Shown here piece after piece: positions 51,847 to 62,939 of a stretch of 64,000 bases of DNA; within the stretch, counting starts at the first letter, position 1; each line of letters begins with the position of its first letter. A model generated the notes under the pieces. It saw only the letters and a program-made list of their open reading frames with translations, was not told the DNA's origin and did no database searches. Origin of the DNA: Nitrospira sp. (GTDB lineage: Bacteria; Nitrospirota; Nitrospiria; Nitrospirales; Nitrospiraceae); the NCBI GenBank assembly GCA_005116895.1, contig SWDO01000021.1, forward strand, positions 76,386-140,385, read 5' to 3'. A program made the translations under genes and the position numbers.

Positions 51847-52930
51847 GTGTCACTCCCATGAGCGTGTAACATTCACCGACGATCACTTCGCCGGCATCAA
51901 TTCGTCTCATCTCCACACTCTTCCGTTGCATTGTCCTCAGCCGTTGCGGATCCGACAAGACAGCGTGGATCATCTCACTCAGTTTTACTCCGGTGAGATC
52001 GGCCTGCGGAAACACAATGGCTCCTCCCGCTGCCTCCATCGCCCGTGCATTCTTCATCTGATGATCATAGATCGCCGTCGGCAACGGAATCAGAATCGCA
52101 GCTTTTCCGCAGGCCGTCAGTTCGGCGATGGTCATCGCGCCAGCACGCGCCACCACCAGATCGGCTGCCCGAAGAACAGCCGGCATATCGTAGAGAAACG
52201 GGACAATCTTGGCGTGGATACCCAATGTCCGATACGTTTCACTGACTCGCTCGTAATCTCCCTCGCCCGTCTGATGCGTGATGGTCAGGCCTGGAAACCG
52301 TTGGCTCAGCAGGGGCAATCCTTCCAATACCGCGCTGTTGATGGCCCTAGCCCCCTGGCTCCCACCAAAAATCAGCAGGTGCTGGCCACCCTGCTTGGTT
52401 GGCGCGCTGTTGTCTGGTTGCACCAAAAACTCCTGTCGAATCGGTGTCCCGACGACGCGCACCTTCCGCCGATCAAAGGAAGTCCCTGCCGACTCAAATG
52501 CCAAAAAAATCCGCTGCGCAAAAGGAGCGACGACTTTGTTGGCCAATCCGGGATAGGCATTTGGCTCCAGAATCACCCGGGCAATTCCTTTCAAGGCAGC
52601 AGCAGCTAACATGGTCGGACTCGTGTAGCCCCCCACCCCGATCACGAGATCAGCCTGCCGCCGCTGCAGAAGTTCCAGTGATTGCCAAATCCCAACAGGC
52701 ACGGAAAAGACTCCCCGCATGACATCCAGTAGCCCCTTTCCCATCACCGGCTTGGCGGTAATCATAGCCAGTTCAAACCCTTCATGCGCGAGGACCTTCG
52801 ATTCGACCCCTCGTGTCGTCCCAACAAACAGAATCTTCGTAGAAGGGTCACGACGCTGAAATTCACGAGCCAATGCCACCGCTGGATACAGATGCCCACC
52901 GGTCCCTCCGGCGGCGATCACAATGGTCAT
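51809..52930 (-). CDS. murG: undecaprenyldiphospho-muramoylpentapeptide beta-N-acetylglucosaminyltransferase
   Basis: [21 protein letters not shown] at 52930; [13 protein letters not shown]; upstream part of the 780-aa ORF is out-of-frame ftsW. Confidence 0.96.
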   Translation of the reverse strand: MTIVIAAGGTGGHLYPAVALAREFQRRDPSTKILFVGTTRGVESKVLAHEGFELAMITAKPVMGKGLLDVMRGVFSVPVGIWQSLELLQRRQADLVIGVGGYTSPTMLAAAALKGIARVILEPNAYPGLANKVVAPFAQRIFLAFESAGTSFDRRKVRVVGTPIRQEFLVQPDNSAPTKQGGQHLLIFGGSQGARAINSAVLEGLPLLSQRFPGLTITHQTGEGDYERVSETYRTLGIHAKIVPFLYDMPAVLRAADLVVARAGAMTIAELTACGKAAILIPLPTAIYDHQMKNARAMEAAGGAIVFPQADLTGVKLSEMIHAVLSDPQRLRTMQRKSVEMRRIDAGEVIVGECYTLMGVTHDINQSTRATGG

Positions 52931-54138
52931 CGTCGCCGCACCAAACCGCGCCCACTCCTTTGTCCCATCTCCTCCTGCCCTGCCTGTCGATCCCGCGAGA
53001 TATTTAGCAAGATCCCCACTCCTACCAGACTCATGACCAAGGAGGATCCCCCGTAACTGACGAACGGCAATGTCAGTCCTTTGGTCGGCAAGAGTCCCGT
53101 GACCACAGAGGCGTTGATTAACGCTTGAACGGTAATGAGCAACGTGATCCCCATGCCGAGATACCGGCCAAACGGCATTTGTGCGCGCGCCGCGATCTGA
53201 AAGCCGCGGATGGCGAACACAGCAAAGAGTAGAATAATGATTCCTGCACCTACCAATCCAAGCTCCTCGCCCATCAACGCCAAGACAAAATCGGTGTGGG
53301 CTTCTGGGAGGAAAAAGAGCTTTTGTTTGCCCTCGCCCAACCCAACTCCGAACAATCCCCCGCTGCCAAACGCAAGCAACGATTGATTGATCTGAAAACC
53401 CGATCCAGTCGGATCTTGCTCCGGATTGAGAAACGCAAGAAGCCGCTTCCAGCGATAGGGCGACAGCCAAATCAATACCGCCATCGCCACCAGCGCCACT
53501 GGTACGAGCCTGAAGAGATGGGATATTCGCGCCCCGCCAAGAAATAACATCCCCGCTGTAACCAATCCGATCACCACGATGGTTCCAAGATCTGGTTCCC
53601 GTAGAACCAACGCGCTGAGGAGACCGACCACCGCAACCGCCGGCATGACCCCATCGCGAAAACTCTGGAGCCGATCCTCCTTTTTGGCCAGATACGCCGC
53701 GAGATAAATCACGGTGACCAGCTTGACCATTTCGACCGGCTGAATTGAAATCGGTCCAAGGCGCAGCCATCGTCTGGCCCCCTTGATCTCCACCCCGACC
53801 GACGGAATCAACACCAGGACCAACAACACGGTGATAAGACCAAGAAGCGGAAGTGCCAATCGCTTCCACCACACATAGTCGATCCGAGACACCACATGGA
53901 GAAGTGCTAGCCCGAATGCTAGCCACGCTAGTTGTCGCTTCAGAAAGTACCACGAGTCGTGAAAGCGCTTGTTTTCTCCAGCCACCACGGCGCTTGCGCT
54001 GAACACCATCACTAGACCCACGAGCGCCAGGGTCACGGTGACGATCAACAAGAGATGATCGAACGTCACCTGCTTCGTGGCCTTCGGGCTGAGAGTGGAC
54101 CATGGCAGCGTCAGGGTCCCTGCAGATCTCTGCGCCAT
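52927..54138 (-). CDS. ftsW: peptidoglycan polymerase FtsW (SEDS)
   Basis: VFSASAV, FLNPEQDPTGSGFQINQSLLAFGSGGLFGVGLGEGKQKLFFLPEAHTDFVLALMGEELG. Confidence 0.96.
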   Translation of the reverse strand: MAQRSAGTLTLPWSTLSPKATKQVTFDHLLLIVTVTLALVGLVMVFSASAVVAGENKRFHDSWYFLKRQLAWLAFGLALLHVVSRIDYVWWKRLALPLLGLITVLLVLVLIPSVGVEIKGARRWLRLGPISIQPVEMVKLVTVIYLAAYLAKKEDRLQSFRDGVMPAVAVVGLLSALVLREPDLGTIVVIGLVTAGMLFLGGARISHLFRLVPVALVAMAVLIWLSPYRWKRLLAFLNPEQDPTGSGFQINQSLLAFGSGGLFGVGLGEGKQKLFFLPEAHTDFVLALMGEELGLVGAGIIILLFAVFAIRGFQIAARAQMPFGRYLGMGITLLITVQALINASVVTGLLPTKGLTLPFVSYGGSSLVMSLVGVGILLNISRDRQAGQEEMGQRSGRGLVRRR

Positions 54139-54173
54139 TGGTAAGTATCAATTCTCCTCTGCCTCGCCGTCAG

Positions 54174-55589
54174 CTACGCGGGCAACAATTGCACGAGTGC
54201 TTTAAACTGACGGCCTCGATCCTGGTAATCCACAAACATATCGAAACTGGCACAGGCCGGCGACAGCAACACCACCTCGCCGACACCGGCTCCCGCTGCC
54301 GCAAACTCAATGGCCTGCTTCAAGGTCTCAGCTCGTTCGACCGCCTGATAGCCTTCCATCGCCTTCGCAATCAGCGGCGCCGCTTCACCGATCAGAAGGA
54401 GTCGCTTCACTCTCTGTCGAATGGCGGGAGCTAACCGAGAAAAATCTCCGCCCTTGTCTCGCCCCCCGGCGATCAGCCAAATCGGCTGCTCGATACTTTC
54501 CAACGCTTTGAGAGTCGCGTCCACATTGGTCCCTTTCGAGTCGTTGATAAAGCAGGTGCCTCGGCGCTCACGAACCACCTCCAACGCATGTTCCAAGCCA
54601 GGAAACTCTCTAAGAACCTGACGAACAACACTGAGAGGGCACCCGCCCAGCAGTGCGTAAGTAGCAGCCACCATGGCATTCTCGATGTTGTGATTGCCGA
54701 TGATCTTGATCTCGCTCCGAGCACAGATCTCCTGAGTCTGGCCTCCAATGGTGGTCATAAGGCGATCTCGATCGAGATAAGTCCCTCCGCCCAAATCGGA
54801 CGGTAACCTCTGAGTTCTTGTGAAACCCAGTACACGGGCCCTCGCACTTCGCCGCAACGGAGCCACTCTTGAATCATCCAGATTGAAGAGGGCATAGTCG
54901 GACGGAGTTTGATTCTCAAAAATTCTGTTTTTCGCCGCGATGTATTCGTCGATCGACTCATAGCGATCCTGATGGTCCACCGTCACGTTGAGAATCGCGG
55001 CAATCCATGGATGAAACTGCTCCACGGTTTCCAGTTGGAAGCTGGACACTTCCGCCACCAACGCGTCATACGGGCATGGGCGGCCCGCCTTCATGGCTTG
55101 CAGCGAGTGTAGGGAGGCCTCACTGATCGCTGTGCCCAAATTCCCGCCGACAAATACCCTTTTTCCACTCTCTTGCAACATCTTCCCAGTCAGCGTGACC
55201 GTCGTGCTCTTTCCATTCGTACCGGTCAGAGCCAGAATTGGAGCGGAAAGAAACCTCGATGCCAGATCGAGTTCACTGATGACCTTCACACCTCGGTGGC
55301 GAACGCGCTCAAGGGCCTCCAACCGATAGGGGACTCCCGGACTAATGACGACGAGTTCGGCTGTATCGAGAGCCGATTCATAATCCCCGCCTAGAACGAT
55401 ACGCGTCGTCGCCTGATCCAGCGACTCAAGCACACCGAGTAACTCTCCTCGATCCTTTCGATCGGCCAGCGTCACCACCGCGCCGACTTCCTGGAGTAGG
55501 CGGGCGGCGGCCACGCCACTCCGTGCCAATCCGACAACTGTGACGCGAGCTCCTGCCAACTGCATGGTGTCCACTCCCACCATCTCCAT
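54174..55589 (-). CDS. murD: UDP-N-acetylmuramoylalanine-D-glutamate ligase
   Basis: [44 protein letters not shown]. Confidence 0.96.
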   Translation of the reverse strand: MEMVGVDTMQLAGARVTVVGLARSGVAAARLLQEVGAVVTLADRKDRGELLGVLESLDQATTRIVLGGDYESALDTAELVVISPGVPYRLEALERVRHRGVKVISELDLASRFLSAPILALTGTNGKSTTVTLTGKMLQESGKRVFVGGNLGTAISEASLHSLQAMKAGRPCPYDALVAEVSSFQLETVEQFHPWIAAILNVTVDHQDRYESIDEYIAAKNRIFENQTPSDYALFNLDDSRVAPLRRSARARVLGFTRTQRLPSDLGGGTYLDRDRLMTTIGGQTQEICARSEIKIIGNHNIENAMVAATYALLGGCPLSVVRQVLREFPGLEHALEVVRERRGTCFINDSKGTNVDATLKALESIEQPIWLIAGGRDKGGDFSRLAPAIRQRVKRLLLIGEAAPLIAKAMEGYQAVERAETLKQAIEFAAAGAGVGEVVLLSPACASFDMFVDYQDRGRQFKALVQLLPA

Positions 55590-56665
55590 TACCTCAACTT
55601 GAGCGTGCTCAAACTCAATAGCGCCAACAAAATGGCAATGATCCAGAGACGCACCACGACTTTCGGCTCCTCCCAGCCTTTCATCTCAAAGTGGTGGTGG
55701 ATTGGGGCCATGAGGAATATTCGCTTCCCTCGGGATTTGAATGAGGCAACTTGGAAAATGACCGAGACGGCCTCGATCACGAAAACACCGCCGACCATGA
55801 GCAACAACAGCTCATGCTTGCTGATGACCGCTACCGTCCCAAGGGCCGCCCCGAGCGGGAGCGAACCGACATCGCCCATAAAGACCGAGGCCGGATAGGT
55901 GTTGAACCAAAGGAACCCAAGACTCGAACCCAGGATGGCCGCCGTAAAGACCGCCAACTCTCCGGCTCCGTCGATGTGTGGGATCAGAAGGTATTCCGAC
56001 ATCAATCGGTGACCAGTTACGTAAGCAACCACGGTGTACGCCAATGCCGCAATCATCACAGGACCGATCGCCAGCCCATCAAGACCATCAGTGAGGTTCA
56101 CGGCGTTGGAACAACCGACGATCACCAACACGGCAAAGACAACATAAAACCATCCCAAATCAGGGGTGAAACTCTTAAAAAATGGCACACTCAGTTTCGT
56201 GCTGTAGCCAGGCATTGAGTACAAAATCAGCGCGACGATGAGCGCGACGACTATTTGAGCTGTGAATTTTTGCGATGCGGAAAGCCCCTTCGATCGGGCC
56301 TTGATGAATTTCAGATAGTCATCCGCAAACCCTATGGCACAAAACCCCAGTGTCGCAACAAGAACCAGCCAGATGTGGGAACGCGAGATATCAGCCCAGA
56401 GCAGCGTGGACAACGTGACTGCGAAAATGATGAGGATGCCGCCCATCGTGGGCGTCCCACTTTTAGCGAGATGTCGCTTCGGTCCGTCATCACGTATCTG
56501 CTGCCCTAACTTAATTTCTTGAAGCTTGCGAATCACCCACGGCGCGAGTACGAAGGCGATCAGAAACGCTGTGACCGCGGCATAAATGATGCGAAAGCTC
56601 TGATACCGAAAGACATTCAGAAACGAAAATTCTTTATGGAATGGATAGAGCCAGATATACAGCAT
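55589..56665 (-). CDS. mraY: phospho-N-acetylmuramoyl-pentapeptide-transferase
   Basis: [46 protein letters not shown]. Confidence 0.97.
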   Translation of the reverse strand: MLYIWLYPFHKEFSFLNVFRYQSFRIIYAAVTAFLIAFVLAPWVIRKLQEIKLGQQIRDDGPKRHLAKSGTPTMGGILIIFAVTLSTLLWADISRSHIWLVLVATLGFCAIGFADDYLKFIKARSKGLSASQKFTAQIVVALIVALILYSMPGYSTKLSVPFFKSFTPDLGWFYVVFAVLVIVGCSNAVNLTDGLDGLAIGPVMIAALAYTVVAYVTGHRLMSEYLLIPHIDGAGELAVFTAAILGSSLGFLWFNTYPASVFMGDVGSLPLGAALGTVAVISKHELLLLMVGGVFVIEAVSVIFQVASFKSRGKRIFLMAPIHHHFEMKGWEEPKVVVRLWIIAILLALLSLSTLKLR

Positions 56666-56679
56666 AGCCTGAATGACCG

Positions 56680-58146
56680 TTAGGACGCCTTTCTTGTCGT
56701 ATGTGTTGCTCCTTGAAGCGCATCAGCGACAAGCTCTAATTTCATCCCGCGCGATGCTTTGATCAGCACGGTATCACCCGGCTTCACAAAGGTTTTTATG
56801 GCGGCGCATGCCGCGCGCGCATCCGGGACTTCGAGAATATGGGCTTGATCCAGTCCTGCCTGCTTCGCCCCTTTGGCGAGGCTCCGCCCCAATAGTCCAC
56901 AGGCTACGAGCTGATCAATGCCGTGGCGTGCCACGAATCCGCCGACTTCCTCATGCATCTGAGCGGCATTCGGGCCAAGTTCCAGCATATCGCCAAGCAC
57001 GGCGATTCTCTTTCGTTTTGCCCCTGTTTGCGCGAGCAACTGCACGGCTGCTTTCATGGAGGCCGGGTTGGCATTGTAACAGTCGATGATCAACTTCACG
57101 CCCTGACTCACTCGCACCTGCGACCGCATGGCAGCAGGCCGGAAACGGGACAGTCCCTGAGCGATCACCCCTCCAGCCAAGCCCAAAATCGAACCGACCG
57201 CTCCTGCGGCCAAGGCATTGGTGACGTTGTGGTCTCCTTGCACTCGAATATGAACCGCAGCATGACGCACCGCTCCAGGAAGCAGAAGACGAAAGATCGT
57301 CCCATTGCGCCCGTCAGACTTCAGATCCACGGCACGGACGTCAGCCTTTGATGAAAAACCAAACGACACCACACGACAGCGAGCTCGCGCAGCAAGGTAG
57401 TCGTAATACGAATCATCCGCGTTCAGGATTGCAACTCCATCAGAAGGAAGCAGATCGAGCATCTCCGCCTTTGCCTGAGCTGACACGTCCATCGTGCCGA
57501 AAAACTCTAAATGGTCGGGGCCGATGTTCGTAATGATCCCGATCGTGGGGCGAACTATTTCACACAGCCTAGTGGTCTGACCGAGATTGTCGACTCCCAT
57601 CTCGATAACCGCTCCCTTGTGTCGCTCATTAAGGCGAAGCAGCGTCTGCGGGACGCCCACACGGTTATTCAAATTCCCTTCCGTCTTGAGAATCTTCCAG
57701 CGATGGGCCATGACACTGGCGACCATTTCTTTCGTCGTCGTCTTACCGTTGCTTCCCGTCACGGCAACGACAGGAATGTGAAATCGGCTTCGGTGATGTG
57801 CAGCCAGCTGTTGATAGACATGGAGTGGATCGCGGACCCCGAGGATAAATGGCTGGGCCCGCTTCGAACCACGCTTCAAGGAAATCCCCGACACATCGTA
57901 GGAATCGAGCACGATCGCTCCAACCGCCCCGCGTGAGAATGCCGTCGCCACAAAGTCATGGCCGTCGAATCGATCTCCCTGGAGCGCAAGAAAGAGATCA
58001 CCAGGCTGAAGAGAGCGAGTATCGAGGCTGATTCCACGGATACGCTGTTTCGCCCAACTCACCCCATCGCTAGCCAAGACTTTAGCGCTGATCACTTCCC
58101 GCAATTCTTCGACAGTAAACAGTGTCATCTGGATACTTCCACGCAC
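56680..58146 (-). CDS. murF: UDP-N-acetylmuramoyl-tripeptide-D-alanyl-D-alanine ligase
   Basis: VTGSNGKTTTKEMVASVM, IDCYNANPASMKAAVQLL, LGDMLELG. Confidence 0.95.
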   Translation of the reverse strand: MRGSIQMTLFTVEELREVISAKVLASDGVSWAKQRIRGISLDTRSLQPGDLFLALQGDRFDGHDFVATAFSRGAVGAIVLDSYDVSGISLKRGSKRAQPFILGVRDPLHVYQQLAAHHRSRFHIPVVAVTGSNGKTTTKEMVASVMAHRWKILKTEGNLNNRVGVPQTLLRLNERHKGAVIEMGVDNLGQTTRLCEIVRPTIGIITNIGPDHLEFFGTMDVSAQAKAEMLDLLPSDGVAILNADDSYYDYLAARARCRVVSFGFSSKADVRAVDLKSDGRNGTIFRLLLPGAVRHAAVHIRVQGDHNVTNALAAGAVGSILGLAGGVIAQGLSRFRPAAMRSQVRVSQGVKLIIDCYNANPASMKAAVQLLAQTGAKRKRIAVLGDMLELGPNAAQMHEEVGGFVARHGIDQLVACGLLGRSLAKGAKQAGLDQAHILEVPDARAACAAIKTFVKPGDTVLIKASRGMKLELVADALQGATHTTRKAS

Positions 58147-58169
58147 CGACCACCCTCTGCATCCATAGA

Positions 58170-59678
58170 CTAGATGCGGGCTCCGAGTCGTTCGATAGCG
58201 TCGCGTGCCACCTCGCGATCGTCGAAATGAACCTTCTTCGTGCCGATGATCTGGTAGTCTTCGTGTCCCTTACCGGCAATCAACACCATATCCCCACTCT
58301 GGGCCTCCCGCACCGCCTCTTCGATGGCATCTCGCCGATCAGACACTTTTCGGTACTGGACGTGTGGCCGTAAGCGCAGTGCCTCGTTCACTCCGACTTC
58401 AACTTGTTCCAGGATTGAGAGGGGGTCCTCGGTTCTGGGATTGTCCGACGTCAATATCACAACGTCGCTGTAGCGCACGGCCGCTTCTCCCATCTTCGGC
58501 CTCTTTCCTCGGTCACGGTCTCCACCACACCCAAAGACCGTGATGATGCGTCTGGTTTTCAGTACTTGTGCCGCTGTCAGCAATCGGACTAACGCGTCTT
58601 CAGTGTGTGCGTAGTCTACGGCCACCGTAAATGGCTGACCCGCGATCACACGTTCAAACCGTCCCGGCACATTCGTGACTCTCGCCACGGCCTCACAAAT
58701 TTGCGAGGGGGTGCCCCCTTCATGAAGCGCAACGCCTATGGCAGCAAGTAGGTTGTAGACATTGTGCTCACCGACAAGATGACTTTCGATGGGGAAGCTC
58801 CCGACCGGAGTCGCCGCAGTGAAGGTTGTCCCCTGAAGAGACAACCGCACCGCTTCCGCACGCAGGTCCGCCTTGGCCTTTAATGCATAGGTCCAAACTG
58901 GGACCGGACAATGCTCGACAATGCGAGATCCATAGGGGTCATCGATGTTGACGATCGCCCGTTTATTCGCCTTGAACCCTCCCCTCAATTCTGTAAATAG
59001 TCTCAATTTCGCCTGAAAGTACTCCTCCATAGTCTTGTGAAAATCGAGATGATCCTGAGTTAGATTCGAAAAGACCGCCACATCATATTCACATCCGCTC
59101 GTGCGATCTTGCGCCAGGGCATGAGAAGACACTTCCATCACTGCAGTGATGCACCCGCCGGTGACCATCTTGGCAAGCAGCTGTTGCAGCTCAAGAGAAC
59201 CAGGTGTCGTGTGCGTGGCTGGCATCGTGCGCTCACCGATCTGATAGGCAACGGTTCCGATTAACCCTACTGGGTGGCCCATGGCTTCCAGCAGCGCTTT
59301 GCAGATATACGTCGTGGTGGTTTTCCCATTCGTTCCAGTCACACCAATCATCCGAATCTTCGACGAGGGGTCTCCATAAAAGCGGCCTCCCAGCAGACCG
59401 AGCGCCTTTCTGGAGTCGTCAACGCGGACGAATGGAAGTGACACCTCACTCACCGGCTGCTGCGACACCAATGCGACCATTCCGCCATTCCTGGCCGCCG
59501 GAATAAATTCATGTCCATCGACCCGCTCGCCTTTCACGGCAACAAAGAGACTGTGGGGCAAGACAGCCCGAGAATCATCAGTAATAGCGTTGACAGACAC
59601 ATCCAAATTCCCACGGCGATCGAGAATCTTCACCCATCCCTCTAGCGACTGAAGCAGGGTTGCCAAGGTCATCGACAC
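58170..59678 (-). CDS. murE: UDP-N-acetylmuramoyl-tripeptide synthetase (DAP-type)
   Basis: GVTGTNGKTTTTYICKALLE, DYAHTEDALVRLL, SDNPRTEDP. Confidence 0.96.
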   Translation of the reverse strand: MSMTLATLLQSLEGWVKILDRRGNLDVSVNAITDDSRAVLPHSLFVAVKGERVDGHEFIPAARNGGMVALVSQQPVSEVSLPFVRVDDSRKALGLLGGRFYGDPSSKIRMIGVTGTNGKTTTTYICKALLEAMGHPVGLIGTVAYQIGERTMPATHTTPGSLELQQLLAKMVTGGCITAVMEVSSHALAQDRTSGCEYDVAVFSNLTQDHLDFHKTMEEYFQAKLRLFTELRGGFKANKRAIVNIDDPYGSRIVEHCPVPVWTYALKAKADLRAEAVRLSLQGTTFTAATPVGSFPIESHLVGEHNVYNLLAAIGVALHEGGTPSQICEAVARVTNVPGRFERVIAGQPFTVAVDYAHTEDALVRLLTAAQVLKTRRIITVFGCGGDRDRGKRPKMGEAAVRYSDVVILTSDNPRTEDPLSILEQVEVGVNEALRLRPHVQYRKVSDRRDAIEEAVREAQSGDMVLIAGKGHEDYQIIGTKKVHFDDREVARDAIERLGARI

Positions 59679-59693
59679 TCCCCAGTACGATTA

Positions 59694-61412
59694 CTATCGT
59701 CGCGAAGCCATCGCCAGCGTGATGGGCGCATCCGATGGCACGCCTAAGTAGCTTAACACCTGCTCCCCGACGCGACTAAACACCGGGGCGGCCACGCTCC
59801 CGCCTGAGGCCTTCTTATCTTGAGGTTCATCGATGATCACAATCATGGCAAGCCGGGGTATATCTGAGGGAACATAGCCGGCAAAGGACGCAACAAATCG
59901 TGAGGTAGAATAGGTCTTCGTGTCGCCATCGATCTGTTGAGCGGTGCCCGTCTTTCCAGCCACCCGGAACCCCGGGATCGCTGCCTTCCCCCCAGTACCG
60001 TCCGTGACGACACCCTCAAGGATCTTGGTCACGCTGCGGGCTGTCTCTGGGGATACGATCCGTCGTCTGGTTTGAGGAGGTATCTGCTTAAGGATCTGGC
60101 CCTCAGCATCTCGTATTTCTGACACCACGTAGGGTTTCATCAACACCCCACCGTTCGCGAGGGCTGCGACAGCAGATACCATTTGAAGTGGTGTCACGCC
60201 GATCTCTTGTCCTATAGAAATCGAGGCTATCGAACGACGCCCCCAGTCTCTTGGATTGCTCACCAATCCTGCCCCCTCCCCAGGCAAGTCGATCTCCGTA
60301 CGCTGACCGAAGCCGAATGCCTGAAGATATCGATAGAGCCGCTGCTCCCCCAACGCCATCCCAGTCTTCACCGCCCCAATGTTGCTGGACTTCTGAATCA
60401 CCTGCGCAAAGGAGACCCATCCCAGTCGCTCATGATCATGAATGACGGTGTTCGCGACCATCATATGCCCATTCTCCCCAAACACCATCGTATTGGGCCT
60501 CACCACTCGCTCCTCAATGGCTGCCGCAGCCATCATCGCCTTCATGGTTGACCCTGGCTCATAGGTGTCCGTTAACGCCCTGTTTCGCCAGCGATCACGA
60601 CTGAGTGCCGACACGGCGTTGGGATCAAATCGTGGGCTCACCGCCATAGCCAACACCGCTCCGGTCTTTGGATCAAGCACAATCATTGTTCCTGACTTGG
60701 CCTGCGCTCGACCAACCGCGTCCTCAAGCTCTCTCTCAACGATATACTGAATCACCTCATCAATCGTAAGCGTGAGGCTATGGCCGGGCGTCGGACTCCG
60801 TTCCATCATTCCCTTAGGAAACACCGTATGCCCGTGGGCATCGCGTTGCAGCACCATCATCCGCTTCTCACCATGCAAGTACGGTTCATAGCGATGCTCG
60901 ACGCCTTCCAAGCCCTCACCGTCCATTCCCGAAAAACCCAACACATGGGCTAGAAGCGGCCCTTTGGGATAGAACCGCCGCCCTTCCATCACAACCCCGA
61001 TCCCATCAAGAGGCAAACGATCCAGGCGACGCCCCTGCTCAGGATCTAATTTTCGAGCTAACCATACAAATCTCCGGTCCTGTCGAAGTTTTCGTTCCAA
61101 CTCGTCGGTCTTCACATGCAGAACCGGCGACAACTGCTGAGCAGTCTTACGAGGATTATCTACTGTGTTTGGAACTCCGAATACGGACTGCACCTCCACA
61201 TTCATGGCTAAAATCTTGCCATGTCGATCGACGATCGTGCCGCGAGCCCCTTCAAGGGATACTGTCTTTTGGTGCTGTCGATCCGCTTGGGCGGAGAGTA
61301 CAGCGGCTTGCAACACTTGCAGCGTGACCAGCCGGAACAGAACCACTCCAAACCCACACAGCAACAGCAGCAATAGGACATACCGACGACCGCGAGAAAG
61401 GGAACCGGCCAC
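59694..61412 (-). CDS. ftsI: peptidoglycan transpeptidase FtsI (PBP3 type)
   Basis: YEPGSTMKAMMAAAAIEE (SxxK), KSSNIGAVK (SxN), VAGKTGTAQQID (KTG). Confidence 0.95.
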   Translation of the reverse strand: MAGSLSRGRRYVLLLLLLCGFGVVLFRLVTLQVLQAAVLSAQADRQHQKTVSLEGARGTIVDRHGKILAMNVEVQSVFGVPNTVDNPRKTAQQLSPVLHVKTDELERKLRQDRRFVWLARKLDPEQGRRLDRLPLDGIGVVMEGRRFYPKGPLLAHVLGFSGMDGEGLEGVEHRYEPYLHGEKRMMVLQRDAHGHTVFPKGMMERSPTPGHSLTLTIDEVIQYIVERELEDAVGRAQAKSGTMIVLDPKTGAVLAMAVSPRFDPNAVSALSRDRWRNRALTDTYEPGSTMKAMMAAAAIEERVVRPNTMVFGENGHMMVANTVIHDHERLGWVSFAQVIQKSSNIGAVKTGMALGEQRLYRYLQAFGFGQRTEIDLPGEGAGLVSNPRDWGRRSIASISIGQEIGVTPLQMVSAVAALANGGVLMKPYVVSEIRDAEGQILKQIPPQTRRRIVSPETARSVTKILEGVVTDGTGGKAAIPGFRVAGKTGTAQQIDGDTKTYSTSRFVASFAGYVPSDIPRLAMIVIIDEPQDKKASGGSVAAPVFSRVGEQVLSYLGVPSDAPITLAMASRR

Positions 61413-61750
61413 TAGAACCTCCCGCTGGGAAGATCATTCCTGGCGACTTTCAGCTCAACCAGCGCAATACCTGAGGGATGGACACCACTTGGTCTTGGCC
61501 TGGACTGAACCACGATGATTTGCCCTTGCTGAGGCAGACTCATGCCGAGTTTTTCCGTCGCCAACTTTGCGATCCTGTCGGAGGCACTCAATGTGGAAAA
61601 TTTGACGCGAAGCTCATCTCGTTGACGTTCCAGCACCGCCTTGTCACGCTTCAATCGTTCAATCTGATAGCCGATCCGAACCACGTCTACGCGCTCCCAC
61701 ACAAACACAAATACGAGACAGAGTCCTAGAAAAACGGTGACGGTCTTCAT
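61412..61750 (-). CDS. ftsL: cell division protein FtsL
   Basis: 112 aa, N-terminal TM plus coiled coil, positioned between rsmH and ftsI. Confidence 0.8.
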   Translation of the reverse strand: MKTVTVFLGLCLVFVFVWERVDVVRIGYQIERLKRDKAVLERQRDELRVKFSTLSASDRIAKLATEKLGMSLPQQGQIIVVQSRPRPSGVHPSGIALVELKVARNDLPSGRF

Positions 61751-62679
61751 GAAGGTCCCATCCTCGGTTGATATTCAGCGACTCGTAATTTAGCGCTTCG
61801 TGATCGTGGATTTGCTTCGCACTCGGCCCCCGAAGGAAGGACCGGTTTCTTTGTGAGTATCGACAGGGTGGCGTCTGGCCCTTGAGCAAGAGACCGGAAC
61901 GTATGCTTCACAATACGATCTTCGAGAGAATGAAAAGAAATCGCGCACACCCTCCCTCCCACAGCCAACACATCGATTGCATCTCGAAGCGAGGGCTCCA
62001 AGAAATCCAGTTCATGATTCACCGCAATGCGAAGCGCCTGAAAGGTCCGCGTGGCACAATGAATCCGTCCGTGGCGATAAGACGCCGGCACGGACCGAGC
62101 GATAATAGAGGCAAGTACTCCGGTGGTCATGACTGGCTGTCGTTGCCTTTCCTGCACGATGGCCCGAGCAATTCGCCTGGCATACCTCTCTTCCCCATTC
62201 TGAAATATGATGTCCGCAAGCTCATGTTCGGAACTACTGTTCACCAAATCGGCGGCAGTTGTCCCGATCGTTTGGTCCATGCGCATATCAAGCGGACCTT
62301 CTCGCTGAAAACTGAACCCTCGGGAAGGATCGTCCAACTGCGGGGATGAAACCCCAAAATCGAACAGCACACAATCGACCTTCGCGATACCCGCTTCAGC
62401 AAGGTGTGACTTTAAGTCACGATAATTTCCTTGCCGCAACACAATACGGTCTCCGAATCGATTCAAGCGCCGCTGACTGAACTCAATGGCCTGAGAATCT
62501 TGGTCCAGCCCTACAACTCTTGTTCCAACAGGGCTAGCAATTAAGAGCATTTCAGCATGCCCACCATATCCCACTGTACAATCGACAACCGTGGTAGGTT
62601 GTTGAGAAATAAGCCAAGAGCACACTTCTTGGCCGAGTACTGGGATGTGCAAATTTTCACCAACGATACTTTCACCCAC
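61747..62679 (-). CDS. rsmH: 16S rRNA (cytosine1402-N4)-methyltransferase
   Basis: HIPVLGQEVCSWL, VDCTVGYGGHAEMLL, FDFGVSSPQLDDPSRGFSFQREGPLDMRM; GTG start. Confidence 0.95.
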   Translation of the reverse strand: MGESIVGENLHIPVLGQEVCSWLISQQPTTVVDCTVGYGGHAEMLLIASPVGTRVVGLDQDSQAIEFSQRRLNRFGDRIVLRQGNYRDLKSHLAEAGIAKVDCVLFDFGVSSPQLDDPSRGFSFQREGPLDMRMDQTIGTTAADLVNSSSEHELADIIFQNGEERYARRIARAIVQERQRQPVMTTGVLASIIARSVPASYRHGRIHCATRTFQALRIAVNHELDFLEPSLRDAIDVLAVGGRVCAISFHSLEDRIVKHTFRSLAQGPDATLSILTKKPVLPSGAECEANPRSRSAKLRVAEYQPRMGPS

Positions 62680-62735
62680 ACGCCTCCACTTTCCCCCACC
62701 CTGACGAAGTATACTCTGGCATTTTTGCTTGTCAA
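62675..62735 (-). promoter_or_regulatory. dcw promoter with MraZ-operator-like triple repeat
   Basis: Minus strand TTGACA (62730-62735)-N16-TATACT (62708-62713), then GTGGG (62695-62699)-N5-GTGGA (62685-62689)-N5-GTGGG (62675-62679). Confidence 0.7.
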
Positions 62736-62939
62736 CAGTCTTTCGGTTGCTTAGCGAGGCCTATATTTAGGTGCAGAAGTTTTGAACAGCATCATCTGGC
62801 AGTCGGCATTCCATTGAATTATTATTTATTTACAATAAGCTACGAAACTTACCCCTCTGAAAGGTTTCAATGCTTTCCTTACCCGTCGAACTGGTCAAGT
62901 TTGGTTGACTTCAAGGGATTTCAATTAGAGAATGTTGTC

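Noticed and set aside
51809-54151. 780-aa ORF ending as MurG
   Set aside because: Only the part from 52930 is murG; the N-terminal ~400 residues are an out-of-frame reading of ftsW.
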